From Datura wrightii (lineage: Eukaryota; Streptophyta; Magnoliopsida; Solanales; Solanaceae), in contig JASDFA010000007.1 of the NCBI GenBank assembly GCA_035772735.1, positions 128,874,501 to 128,938,500 on the forward strand: 64,000 nucleotides of DNA. Reading direction: 5' to 3'. Shown here piece by piece: positions 44,285 through 55,471 of the stretch; the stretch's first letter is position 1, and each line of letters opens with the position of its first letter. Below the pieces are notes generated by a model. The model had not been told where the DNA came from and searched no databases. It was given only the letters and a program-made list of their open reading frames with translations. The translations under genes were made by a program, and so were the position numbers.

Positions 44285-45589
44285 GCGACGTAAACTCACC
44301 CGCTCAGTGGGCGACACAATTACCAACCTAGGGGCGGCGAGGACGCTCAATAAGGTGCCCTCACGCCACATCAAGTCTCAACAAACAAATAGCACATATA
44401 AATAGCAAGCATGTATAACTGAAAAAGATTATCTGAAATATGATTTCTTATTCTGATCTCTTTCCGTATTTTACTGATTCTTTACTGATTATACTGATTC
44501 TAAAATCTTTATTTAACTGTTTGGCTAATCTGTAGCCGAGATACTATCTGTCTGAACGGCTAATCTGTAGCCATAAAACTGTCTGTCTATCTGATTTTAC
44601 TTTACTAACTTTATTCTGAAAATCTGTATCCTTTTATTCTACAACATGCTTGCTAATCATACAATAGGCAATACTGAATCTGGAATGCTAACTCGCCATT
44701 TGGCGCATGCTTTGTTATCTTTCGGACTGAATACGATACGGCAACGCAAACCAGATTTACTAAACTTACCCAATATTCAGCATTCAACTCCGAGAATTCG
44801 ATTACGGAGTTTACTATGATTTATACGACTAAAACCTCTAACTTGCCGAGGAGACTACTTTACATACCTTAACCTTGAGTTATTCGATTGTCGGACGAGG
44901 CTCGGCCAGTACTCCAGCTATTTCTCCCAACTGCATTCATATATACGTCAATTAGTACTAAATACAACACTATTCTGAAAGACGACGTCACTTTCGATAT
45001 AATTATAGCCTAAACTTAGGCTTATCGAAAGACGGTCGAAAACTTGCTATTTTTCAGAAGTCCAGAAGGGAGAAGTATTCACTTTACGGCTAGGAGCACA
45101 TAGACACTAGTTTGGAGCAATTATGCTTACCTTAGTCCGGTAGCTCGACGATTCGTCGGCCGTATTTCGTGAAACAAAATCCGTAGGAGTGCTCCCTGCT
45201 GCTAAATACCTCGGTACCTGAGGTTAATTTAGATTTGGACTATGTTTGACAGCGTAATCGGATGATAATATATTAATCCTCTTCGTCTCTCTCTGTTTTC
45301 TACATTTTCTGGAGTTTATCAAATGATTTTAATGAAAATAAACCGAAGTGGGGCTTTATATACTTGGGCCTAGACAGGCCCAACGTGTCACGGAGCCAAC
45401 GCGGTGGCCCCGCCTCCGTGACACGCTGCCATCGCGGAGGGGATCTGCCCCGGCTCCTTCCGCAATGGTTCGACAGGCTACTGGTCCAATCCTTTCCCGG
45501 GCCTTTTTCTAGCACGTATGGCTTTCAAATATGCCTAACCAACGCGCGAATAGGCCATCTAGGTGCCGAAAATTTTACGGGGTGTAACA
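44285..45589 (-). repeat. 5' LTR of element E, outer piece
   Basis: Corresponds to 30030-31334 of the 3' LTR and matches it closely, ending (plus strand) in ACGGGGTGTAACA followed by the AGAGC duplication. It includes the U3 inverted repeats at 45385-45468 and the promoter-like end of the LTR. Confidence 0.9.
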
Positions 45590-45594
45590 AGAGC

Positions 45595-46740
45595 ATAGTT
45601 ACAAATTATAAAATCATGTTGATAATGTTGATTCATATCTATGTTGGTTTAGCAAAAATAGTATGCCTCCAATTATAACTAAATCATTGGTTATGAGAAT
45701 AAAACTCTCAAATAAAATTTGGTATGAGATATGTTTATTTAACATATAGCAACACTTGAATGCATCAAGCCAACAAGGTTTCCCCTATCACAATTGGTTC
45801 AGGGTCAGGAACCAAATAATTTCATCTAAAAATTTGAATGTGCGATATATGATTCAATTGCTCCACCACAATGCACAAAGATGGGTCCCCAAATGAGCTT
45901 GGGGGGTAAAGTTAGTTTTTCTAACATTAGGGGGAGAAGTGATTAGTAGCTGAAAATTGAGTGTGCGATGAATTATCTAGATCCTCGGAAAAAATAAAGT
46001 GAACTTAAAGTTCAACAGATAATTCACTTGCAAAATATTGCAAATCAATTGGCAGATATATTTGCGAACTCTATTTTATAATTCAGTTGCAAATGCTCCA
46101 ATGAAAGGTCCTTGAAGGATAGGGTCTATGAGACGCCTGAAGCGTGATAGACCAAACAGTTTCAAATATAGAACTCCTTGAAAAAGGAGAGGAGTAAATG
46201 ATTAAGATGGTCATAATGATGAGGTAAGTTCTTTAAGAAAGCACCATGACATAACACTTCATAAAACCTTGGCAAAGGTTCAGGTACCTGAAAATGACGA
46301 AAATTTAAGTGATCTCAATAAGTTATGTCGCATTGGAACTGATATCAAAATGATCGTCGACGATATCTTTGATATAATTTAGCGCTCAATATTATAAATA
46401 TTGACGAGGATCTAGAATTCAAATCTGTCAAAAAGTATGGACAGATAAATGATTGGCCAATTAAAAATACACAATTCAAGTATAATGCCAATGGTATAAA
46501 TGGATTCTTGTGGCATAAAGATTTTTCATAAATTCTGACATTATTATATGGAGAGGTCCTCTTGTGGTGGATGCAATTATTTTAAGGTTCCTCATAAGTC
46601 TGGCAATATATGAAAAACTTGATATGCGTATAATGAAATTATTTTCATGTCTAGAGAGACTGAATGATATATGAAAATCCTTGAAGGATTTAAAAGAACG
46701 AGGAAATTCTTGGTCCTGAAGATATAAATTGCTCCTACTA
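45595..46740 (+). pseudogene. G2 copia integrase/reverse transcriptase remnants
   Basis: Continues the G2 interior after the E insertion. Recognisable fragments include NYLDPR, IHLQNIANQLADIF, ANAPMKG-like and DEDLEFKSVKKYGQINDWPI, which in copia elements lie between integrase and RT. The RT catalytic region itself is not present; the sequence moves to the RNase H lead-in by 46741, so part of RT has been deleted. Confidence 0.65.
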
Positions 46741-47336
46741 GGAGATATGAATGGGATCAAACACATAATGCGGTATCTAAAAGGGACTACTAATATGAGC
46801 TTATATTATTCTAACAATTGCAATTCCGATCTTGTTGGTTATGCTGATGTTGGGTATTTATCTGACCCACACAAAGCTCGATCTCAAACTAGCTACATGT
46901 TCATATGTAGAGGTACTGCCATATCTTGGAGATCTACAAAGCAATCTCTCATAGCTACTTCATCAAATCATGTTGAGATAATAGTTATTCATGAAGCAAA
47001 CAGAAAATATGTGTTGTTAAGGTTCATGATACATCTCATTAGAGAAAAATGTGGTTTGAAATATGACAAATTACCCACAATTTTATATGAAGATAATGCA
47101 GCATGCATAACACAACTAAAAGGAGGATTCATAAAAGGAGACAGAAGAAGCACATCTTGCCAAAATTCTTCTATACACATGAGCTCCAAAAGAATGGTGA
47201 TGTTAACGTGCAACAGATTCGTTCAAGTGATAATGTGGCTGATTTATTCACCAAATCTTTATCAACTGCAACTTTCAAAAAGATGGTGCACAAGATCGAT
47301 GCAAGATTCAAGAATGTTCTAAATAGGGGGAGTTAA
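46741..47336 (+). pseudogene. G2 copia RNase H, frameshifted
   Basis: Ty1-type RNase H: IKHIMRYLKGTTNMSLYY, GYADVGYLSDPHK (first Asp), ISWRSTKQSLIATSSNHVE (Glu) and LYEDNAACITQLKGG (Asp). A frameshift near 47130-47145 moves the C terminus (FFYTHELQKNGDVNVQQI, DLFTKSLSTATFKKMVH) to another frame, ending at TAA 47334-47336. A purine-rich GGGGGAG follows. Confidence 0.88.
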
Positions 47337-47528
47337 TACGCGTTGTACTTTCACTTACGAGGTTTTGTCCCACTGGGTTTTCCTTGAAAGGTTTTTAATG
47401 AGGCAGCCAAAATGCGTATTATTAGATATGTGTACTCTTTTTCCTTTACTATATTTTTTCCCACTGGGTTTTTTCTAGTAAGGTTTTAACGAGGCACATT
47501 ATCTATCAAATAGACATTCAAAGGAGAG

Positions 47529-47760
47529 TGTTATAAGCATATTTATATTATAGTGAATGTCTATAAAGGTATTTGTGTTGTAGTGGATACATGTGTTTAT
47601 ATTACGTAAAAGTCTATCTTTTAGAAAAAAGTTAGGAGAAATTATCCCTATAAATAGATGGGTTCTCCTTCATTATATTTCATCTCATCAAGAGAAATAT
47701 GAACTTCTCTCTTTCTCTCTCTTTACAATATTTTTGTTCTTCTTTTATTATTTCATAACA
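47529..47760 (+). repeat. 3' LTR of G2
   Basis: Starts TGTTATAAGCATATT, ends TTTCATAACA and is followed by the TAAAT target duplication. A polypurine-like AAAGGAGAG precedes it. Confidence 0.9.
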
Positions 47761-47765
47761 TAAAT

Positions 47766-48633
47766 AAAGTTATCCTCGTAAATTAAATATTCATAAAATT
47801 AATTATCCTATTATATATAAAAATAATTTATTTTATTATTATAATATAAATAATAAAATAAATAATCTCAAAATTAATTAATATCTCTAATTAAATACTA
47901 AATAAAATTATTAAATATTTTATCTTGAAATTATTATTATTATTCCTTATATATGATATCAAACGACCCATTAATCTGACATGGATGGAGTAGTCTTCAA
48001 AGGTCAATTTATTCGTATACGTATTGCGTTCAGCTGAAAGTACGTATTTCTTACGTTTGCTGAAAGATAAACCAAACCCCCCAAAACGGGAACAGACAAC
48101 ACCCACGTGGCACAGCCTCCATTATTGTTAAAAAATAACTCTCTGTTTCTGCCATGTCCGTACGCTAATGGACCACACGTTTCACACGTGTATCGCAAAA
48201 ATCTCATAGCTGGTCCTCACCGCCTCCCTGCCCCTCCGATTTCGACCGGACTAAAGAAAAAGAAGAAAAAAAGAAACGGAAGATCTGATAAAGCGAATAG
48301 TATTTTTTTTTTCAGCTGAAAAAACCGGCAACAATGTATAATATTATAGGATGATCATTGAACAACAGCTTTGTAAAATCAATAGATTTGTTTTCTGTTG
48401 CAAAAAAGGTAAAAGGTAGATCAGCCTTCTTGATATTGACATCGTCGGTGAGGATCATTCGTCGCCGGCGTCTCGGCGGCGGCTCTTCCTTTCTCTATCA
48501 ACCTAATTCTATATACTCTTTTTTTTTTCCTTTTGGTCTTTTCCTTACATTAAAAGGAAATTGTACTAATTAACACGAAATAGAAATGTGTTTCGCAAAA
48601 TATCTCCGATCGTCGTTGTCACCGCCTGTGATT
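47766..48633. other. Intergenic DNA downstream of the ERF gene
   Basis: The first 200 bp are very A/T-rich. From about 48060 the base composition becomes more even. Two CACGTG words (48104-48109 and 48185-48190) and, on the minus strand, AGCCGCC (48478-48484) appear. The part nearest 48634 should be the ERF 3' UTR. No separate gene is supported; short frames here lack recognisable content. Confidence 0.5.
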
Positions 48634-49401
48634 TCACATGTTCTCCGGCGGAGGAAGATTGAGGTCCAGATTTAGACCTGCGGGGCTGGTTGGTTTAGCT
48701 TTAACATCGTTACGCATAAAATCAATCACTGATGACGAGTCGGATTCACTCTGGACCCCACCCCCGCCGACATGTCCTCCGTTGCCGCCTAGGAAATCCA
48801 CCGTCTTCCTTTGGTGATTTTTTTCTAGATTTATCACTCCAGCGCGTGCCAGGGCTTCCAAGTAGTACATATGATTCACCGCCGGAGCAATACCGGTAAA
48901 TCCTCCGCCGGAAATAAGAGAAGAACGGAACGGGTTGTTTTGGAGCTGGAATCTAACGGCGTTATGGCTAAGCCCGCCGATGGACCCACAGAGGCTGAGA
49001 TCCAACGGCGATGAATCAACCATAACCGCCGGCGATAACCCATCACGGCTGGACGACTCAACGGTACTGCTCTGACTCGGACTAAGATTTATTTCATTGT
49101 TAATGTTACAATTGTTGGCGGCGATTTTGAGATTCTCCTGTTGTGATTGGGGGAAATTGGTTTTCGCTTTAGCGCCGCGGAATTCCCTCGCCGCCGCATC
49201 GTACGCTTTCGCAGCTTCCTCAGCCGTATCGAAAGTCCCAAGCCAAACCCGGCTTTTTTTACCCGGATCTCTTATCTCCGCCGCGTACCTACCCCACGGC
49301 CTCTTCCTCACCCCCCTATAATGCACCTCTTTTGAAATTCCGTTCATTTTCCCCGCCACCGCCGTCAGAGCCATCCCCCCACCCTTTTCTTTCGGCGCCA
49401 T
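48634..49401 (-). CDS. ERF: ERF transcription factor, group VIII/B-1, EAR-type repressor (ERF4-like)
   Basis: A single-exon gene of 255 codons, ATG at 49401, TGA at 48634-48636. Residues 27-84 form one AP2/ERF DNA-binding domain (HYRGVRKRPWGRYAAEIRDP, VWLGTFDTAEEAAKAYD, AKTNFP), with the Ala and Asp typical of ERF rather than DREB proteins; such domains bind the GCC box AGCCGCC. Further motifs are SPSQSSTVES (about 107-116), SESDSSSVIDF in the C-terminal third and the C-terminal EAR motif LDLNLPPP (245-252), which recruits co-repressors. This order is that of the ethylene- and stress-linked ERF3/ERF4-type active repressors. The frame has no stops and a higher GC content than its surroundings. 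The product should be nuclear. Which of the ERF3/4/8/9-like genes it matches needs a tree. Confidence 0.95.
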   Translation of the reverse strand: MAPKEKGGGMALTAVAGKMNGISKEVHYRGVRKRPWGRYAAEIRDPGKKSRVWLGTFDTAEEAAKAYDAAAREFRGAKAKTNFPQSQQENLKIAANNCNINNEINLSPSQSSTVESSSRDGLSPAVMVDSSPLDLSLCGSIGGLSHNAVRFQLQNNPFRSSLISGGGFTGIAPAVNHMYYLEALARAGVINLEKNHQRKTVDFLGGNGGHVGGGGVQSESDSSSVIDFMRNDVKAKPTSPAGLNLDLNLPPPENM

Positions 49402-49630
49402 ACTAAAGGATTATATGCTATTTCTTTTTCCCAATTTTGGATAAATTATGCTGGAATTTTGAAGAACAGAGGGAATAGAGAAAATGGAGAAAGAGGGAAG
49501 GCTATTATATAGGAAAAAGCGAGTGAGGGGACACAGTCAATAGTGGCTATGGGTATTTGACTAATGAGAAATAGCCGCCCCCCATGGGTTTTTTGTGGGG
49601 CCCTTGTTTTTTCCCCATATCTGGGGCCCA
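49402..49630 (-). promoter_or_regulatory. Proximal promoter and 5' UTR of the ERF gene
   Basis: A TATA box, CTATATAATAG on the minus strand (49502-49512), lies about 100 bp upstream of the ATG, giving a predicted leader of roughly 70-75 nt. Upstream are W-box cores TTGAC (minus strand at 49535-49540; plus strand at 49557-49561), bound by WRKY factors, and a perfect GCC box AGCCGCC (49573-49579). All are motif matches only. Confidence 0.65.
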
Positions 49631-50520
49631 TTCAGTTACGTGACATTTTTATTCTTGATGGCGGCAGAGAGCTTTTTCTTTTCCTTTTGATATATCCGTC
49701 AATTTTAGACGTTTAAATATTCACTTCACACATCAAATAATCAATAAAATAAAAGAGAACCAATAAAGATTTTCTTTTGTGAGGCGTGAAAAATTACTTG
49801 GGGGTTATTGTCGCTTTTTTAACAAACAAATGTATAGAGGAAACAAATGTGGAGTCAAAGGAAAATAGTAAGTAGAGTAGTACATTTTACCAATGTAGCC
49901 AAAATGTTAGGGCATTAAATGGAATTTGATTCTTGAAAAAGTACGTTATAAAAGACCAACTTCAATTGCCCAATAAATGAAACAGATGGAAATCTTATTT
50001 GTTTCAATTTCAAAATAACTTGCCTTACACATTATGATGGTTTAAGTAATCCAGTTTTAAGTTTTATATTGAGCTAGGGTTAGAAATATATTTGAAGTAT
50101 TTAAATTTTTTGAATTTTTTATTTAAATTATTAGGTGTTTTTTTTATCTGAACTATTATTAAATATTTATTGAATTATGTTTTAATTATCAATTGCTCAC
50201 TTTTTTTTCTAAAATATTATCATCATTCAAATAAAAAAAATAACTGATAATTTAAATATATTTCGATAAATATCTGATAATAATTTAAATAAAAAACTTA
50301 TACTTAATAATTCTAATATAAAATTTAAAAAATTATAATATACTGGAACTGTATTTTGCACCTTCCACCCTTCTATATAATGTTAGAATATTGCAATAAA
50401 AATTAGAGAGCATAATCCGAAAAATGAAAAAAAGCAAAGAAGATGTAGCTAGTGAATTTAGTAAGATGATAACTTTTATTCTCTTTTATAATAAAAGTTT
50501 GATAAAAACAATTAATTCAG
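49631..50520. other. Distal upstream region of the ERF gene, no gene seen
   Basis: A/T-rich with poly(T) runs; no supported coding frame or element boundary. Confidence 0.5.
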
Positions 50521-50820
50521 ACCAGCACACAAAGATAACGGACCACGTGGTAGATGGTCAACAATGGGGAAAGATGTGGGGAAGACGGTGACAAAACCGG
50601 TTGAACCGGGTTTGTCGGCTAGGCTTCAGTTATTCCGCCGCGTGGTATGGATCCTTTCACACTTTTCCTTAATGGCGGAAGGGTCCCACATTTTATTCGC
50701 GGGCCCCATTGTTTCAGCCAATGAGAATGTGACACCACAGAGAAGAAATTAAAGTAGACGTGTCTGCAGATTACTACTAATTACCGAAAGCCGGCAAGGC
50801 CCGCAGCCCATGGTTCTCTC
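50521..50820. promoter_or_regulatory. GC-richer upstream block with G-box, W-box and CCAAT words
   Basis: Against an A/T-rich background this block holds CCACGTGG (50543-50550), a W-box TTGACC on the minus strand (50556-50561), GCCAATGAG (about 50718) and GCGGGCCCC. It lies 1.1-1.4 kb upstream of the ERF start. It might be a distal regulatory module or the remnant of an unrelated promoter. A 62-codon frame here (50564-50752) has no recognisable domain. Confidence 0.35.
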
Positions 50821-52440
50821 GAAAACCAGCAGGATTCAATTTTCCTTTTTTTTTTTCTATAATTTTAAATTTAATTCTATCTTACGGCTCTTCTCCACTC
50901 ACGTACGCTTAAGCGCGTGTGGCACATCCCTTTATTTATTTATTTTATATTAAAAATATTTAATATAATTTTATAAATAAAATTATGAATCTTATCTAAT
51001 AAGACGGGTTTAATAGCTGATTCTGAAATGATCTAAGTTTTTCGTCTGAACGACATTAATTGACTCAGCTTTTGATTATTTTTATATTAATATAATAAAA
51101 ATATATATTTAAAATATTAATTATAATTTTTAATTTTTTAAGAAAATATTATGATATATATAAAATTATGATATATATTTTAAGACGGAAAAGTGATGTC
51201 AGTCTATTTTGGTGCCAGACAACACATAAGCACTCTCCGTGCTGCTTGATATTATTTTAGTACCTTATTATATTATGCCATGTATTATGGTCTCAACTGA
51301 CCATAAAGTTATGATATAAAAACAGATAACATTGGTGAACCTTTGTACAAAGTTATATATCCGATCTTTAAAATAATTTTAAATTATGAGTTCACCGATC
51401 AGAGACGAAAATTATATTAAAGTTCAAATTATTTTGGTTACGAAAGGAAAGCTATCTAGCTATAAAGGGAAGAGCTCGCAGATAAAAGATTTAAAAATTT
51501 ATTCAAACTTTTTTTTAATAGTGTAGTTTCGTTTTTAGGGAATTTTAACGGTTGAATCAGGGCTGAATTTTAGAAATTTCAATGAACTTTTTTAAAAATT
51601 TAATATTTTTTTTTGTGTAGAATTCTTTTACATTTTATTGCGGCTCCTGACAAGGGTTTGAATCTTTTTATATAAATAGTTGATGAAATTTATTATTTAT
51701 ATTTTTTATTCAATAAATATATTATATACGAATTATTCATATATTATATATTTATAAATTATTTTAAATTTAAATAATTAAATGAACAATTATTTTATCA
51801 CATTATTATTTTTTTATTTTTATAAAAAATTACTTTTATATTTAAAAATTTATTTAATTTTTAATCACGTAACATCAATTTTATCAGTTACCTCCAATTT
51901 TTTCCGTTATATTGAATAATGCATACAAATTACCACATGATTCTTGTTGATATATAATAAATGAATTTCCCCGTTACTGGTGATCATATCATTCTTGTCT
52001 CCACGTAATAATTTATTAATATGTATGTGTTCAGATTTGTATAACTTTTTTATTATATGCTTTTGTGAGGCTGCTGAAAAAGGTACCACAAATTATTGCA
52101 CAATTTGAGATTTTAATATAAACACAACATGATTCCCTTTGAGGATCTGTTATCAACAATTTTCTGCTACAGCAGATCATTAATTAAACAATAAAACGGA
52201 ATATTCGAAGAACCTTTCTTTTAAACATTCTACTATTTATTTTGTAAAAGAAAATTTATTTATCATGGCTTTAAGAATGGTTTTTAATTAATATTTCAGA
52301 TTAGCATTTGCTAGAGTTGTTATTTTATGACAAACAAATAATTAGAATTCATAATTTGAATTTTACAGATTTGAGTTCTAGTTCTAATTATTACTTTTGT
52401 AATGGTTTGAATTTATCTTCTGTTTGATAGTTGGAATTAA
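50821..52440. other. AT-rich intergenic DNA, no gene seen
   Basis: Long A/T tracts, scattered TATATA runs, no supported gene, RNA or complete element. Confidence 0.55.
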
Positions 52441-53370
52441 TATACTCTTACCGTCATTAGGGTGATGATCTTCTACGCCTAAGTTTCTGCTCAAGATTAG
52501 CTCATTATGCGATAGTGAAGCGATTACAAAATGATATAGGACTTAGATTATTCTTAAGCCAACTCAGTAACGAAATAGAATACAACCATGTACGAAAAAT
52601 TTTAACCTTCATATTAAATTAAAACAACACAAACAACTCTAATTCGTTATAATCACAAGTTGGCCATAACTTCATTTCGGCTAAGCATAATTACAAGGCG
52701 ATTGCTTTCCAAACACTTTCTCGAGATCACTACGTTTCTTCTTAGTTTTTCTTAGTGAAATTCTAGTCTAACACTTTCCTTTTTCACTTGCCTTTTCATT
52801 CAAGCTCAAGGCAATATATTTATACATCATATGCTTGTCATTAGCTTACAAACAATAGGCAACCGAAACTTGTTGGGTCAAGGCCAATCAAAACTAAGGT
52901 GAAGTTGACATCCCCAATTATTTAGGAATTCAAATTTTGAATCATAAAGTAGTTACAGGAATTAAGAGAAACAACCCACAAGAAGTTACACAGAAAACTG
53001 CCCAACCGCCTCATGTGCGCTTGTGCTACATAATTTTGCCCATCCAAGGTCAATTTCGCGCCAATGCCACTGCCCATGCCTCTGCCGACTTGGACATAGC
53101 CGTACATGCCTGCCGCCATACAGCTGCTGATGTCTTGCCTTCGTTTTTTTTTCTCATGCTAACTGTTATTTCCTCGTGCCATTCTTTAGCTTCCTTCTTG
53201 CTTTACCTTAGCTTACCTTGGTTTGCCCACATTTTATTCGAACATAGTACATGTCACAAGCTAGTGTGCCATTGGCGATGTCATTTGGTGCCCTTAGTAT
53301 GTCATGACACACCAATCTTCCTCCCTTGCTTATTTCAACTTGGCAATGCCACCAACACTGCCTGATTGAT

Positions 53371-55471
53371 TGTCACGATCCGAACATAGGCTCGGATCTA
53401 GACACGGAACCTAGAACCATAAATGGTTTCAAGTATGAAACAAACTGATATAATGATAGTGAAAGATAGATGTCCTCGGAGATGAGGACTCACCCAAGGC
53501 AGGGTCTGAACTGGAACAAGTGCAGGACTAATGGTGCGTCTGAGTCTAATTGCTAGGACCTACATCATGAAATGATGCAATAGAGTATGCAGTCGGTACT
53601 TGAAATGTACTGAGTATACAAGGTAAGTAAAACAGGATGAATAAGTATAAACTAAAATCGCATATATTAATATAAGTCATAATATCATAAGTGTAGGGAC
53701 TACATGCTGATATCTAAAAACATGAATAATCATAAACTGGATCTCGCAACTGAATCGAATGACCCAAAGTTGAAACTGAAATTCATAAGTAAAACTGATA
53801 ACCTGATTATTAGATCAAACTTGTTGGAAACATAATACTATAACTGTTAAACATGCATAACTGAGATCTTGAGGAATAATGAGAGACTCGTCATATAACC
53901 GACACTATCACGATAGAGCTTACGGAATCCCAACTATTACACTCAAGCGGGCAGAGCCATCCAAAGCCTTTCCAGGGCTAAGGACGCTACCATGATATTG
54001 ATATCAAGCTAAAATCCCTTTCAGGGTAGGGAAAACTCACAAGGGAGGTCCAAAAGTAATTGTGAAATCTTACGTTGGCGCGTAGTTCAGATACCCGGGG
54101 TTTTCATGAACCCATGGCCTACTCGATGCTAGACACTGCTCACAATATATGCAAAGTGCTCACCATCGTTTTTCAACGAAGTTGATAATGCAATTCATGC
54201 ATAGTCTGAAATCTGAATATAGGGAGTCCTGGCTCCAAACATACCATAAGCTGAAAGTGGGAGTATAAACTTCAAAACTATATGGTAAGCTAATTTATAA
54301 AACTAAATTGAATCATGAAAACATGCTAAATTTGAGTGGGATTACCCAAAATCTAAAGATCATGCATATTAGAAATGAACTTCACTAGTCAAAATCATAG
54401 ATTCATATATGGATAATTTATAAACACATATACATGCTAGATACTTCATCATAATCGAAATCATAAGTCATAAACTAACTTTTCCATGAACTTACATAAC
54501 TGGGCATAATTTTCTAAAGCTTGAACTCATGAATTTATAATCAAAACATATGTAGAATCTGCCCATTAATCATCAAACATACTTTACAACATAGAGGGAA
54601 TTGACCCATAAATAATTTGTAAGAATTCTATGAAATTAGATTGAAATCCCATTTTTGATCATGATTTGAATTGAGACTTGATTCATGAAATTAAGGAGAA
54701 TTACGAGCATGAGAGTGAAAGGAACCCTCATTCATGGCCTCACATACCTGAAAAAACTGAATCTACACTTTCCCTAGAAAGCCCAAAGGATTTGGAGAAG
54801 AACTTGAAGGGTTCTAGGCTTGATCTTCAATGGAGAGGTCTAGACTTGCATGTATGGGAGGGGAAGGGTTTAGAATAGGTTTAACCCTCCTAATAGAGTT
54901 TAAAATGACGTAGTTTAGGGCTTAGGAGCTTATAAATTATGGAGATATCCTTACTTAAATAGCAGAAAATTACACTCTGTCAGGTATCACGACTCACACC
55001 ACGAGTCGTATCTCAATACCACGACTCATGGTTACCATCCGTAGTCACTACTACTCTTCTCTGACTTTTTAAAATCTTTCACGGGTCAGACCACGACTAG
55101 TACCATCAACCTACGAGTCGTTAGATCCACCGATGATCACTATTTTCAAGATCCTCATTTTCTTCTCACGGATGCAGGTCACGACTCGTTGTTTTCTACA
55201 ACGGTTCGTACAATGATCCGTACCTTCCAATTAGGGTAACTCATTCCTCAAATCATGATTCAACCTACAACTCGTAACATGATCCCACGGGTCATACCTT
55301 GACTCGTTGTCACTGGACCCCTCCTGCAGATTCAAACCACGGACACTTCCTACAAATCGTACCTTCTCATCACGACTCATAACACGAGTCGTTCTGTGTA
55401 AAATTTTTCTTCTTTTTTGATTAACACATTACAATCTCGGGTATAGTCTCAAGAACCTTCAAGGTATTACA
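53371..55471 (-). repeat. Solo LTR of a gypsy element (2101 bp) with perfect TTGAT duplications
   Basis: Minus strand starts TGTAATACCTTGAAGG at 55471 and ends CGGATCGTGACA at 53371. TTGAT occurs on both sides (53366-53370 and 55472-55476), so the LTR is complete and the rest of its element was lost by LTR-LTR recombination. It shares layout and ACGACTCGT-type words with LTR A (4264-6836), pointing to the same wider family. Confidence 0.92.
54980..55400. repeat. Array of CACGACTCGT/ACGAGTCGT words in the solo LTR
   Basis: At least a dozen variants of CACGACTC, ACGAGTCGT, ACGGGTC and CACGACTCAT in about 420 bp, with irregular spacing and both orientations. It occupies the U3 part of the LTR, as in LTR A. 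Confidence 0.65.

Larger units (their letters stand above)
28732..45589 (-). mobile_element. Ty3/gypsy chromovirus E (Tekay-like), inserted in G2
   Basis: Perfect AGAGC target duplications (28727-28731 and 45590-45594) mark the ends. In transcription order: 5' LTR in two pieces (44285-45589 and 36600-37449, split by element F), PBS (36584-36595), gag from 36384, protease, RT, RNase H, integrase with chromodomain (to about 31640), polypurine tract (31335-31347) and 3' LTR (28732-31334). G1 still has the uninterrupted version of the insertion site (TTAAGAGCATAG at 26520). Each coding block has at least one stop or frameshift. Confidence 0.93.
25087..47760 (+). mobile_element. Ty1/copia element G2, outermost element of the right-hand nest
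   Basis: Its 5' LTR is split: TGTTATA at 25087-25093, then the rest at 27294-27517. Its 3' LTR is 47529-47760. Both ends are flanked by TAAAT (25082-25086 and 47761-47765). Internal sequence without insertions is about 3.2 kb: gag (27708-28145), then sequence up to 28731, and after the insertion of element E the remnants of integrase/RT and RNase H (45595-47336). It holds copia G1 in its 5' LTR and chromovirus E in its body. Gag and pol are full of stops, and parts of pol are missing. Confidence 0.9.

Noticed and set aside
48358..48573. Small plus-strand frame of 71 codons downstream of the ERF gene
   Set aside because: No domain, poly(T)-derived Phe run, and it overlaps the expected ERF 3' UTR on the other strand.
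50564..50752. Small plus-strand frame in the GC-richer block
   Set aside because: Sixty-two codons with no recognisable motif; the block is better described as possible regulatory DNA.
52937..53365. Plus-strand frame of 142 codons with Cys, His and Leu
   Set aside because: It lies in the probable LTR H on the antisense strand, has no recognised domain and stops at the solo LTR boundary.
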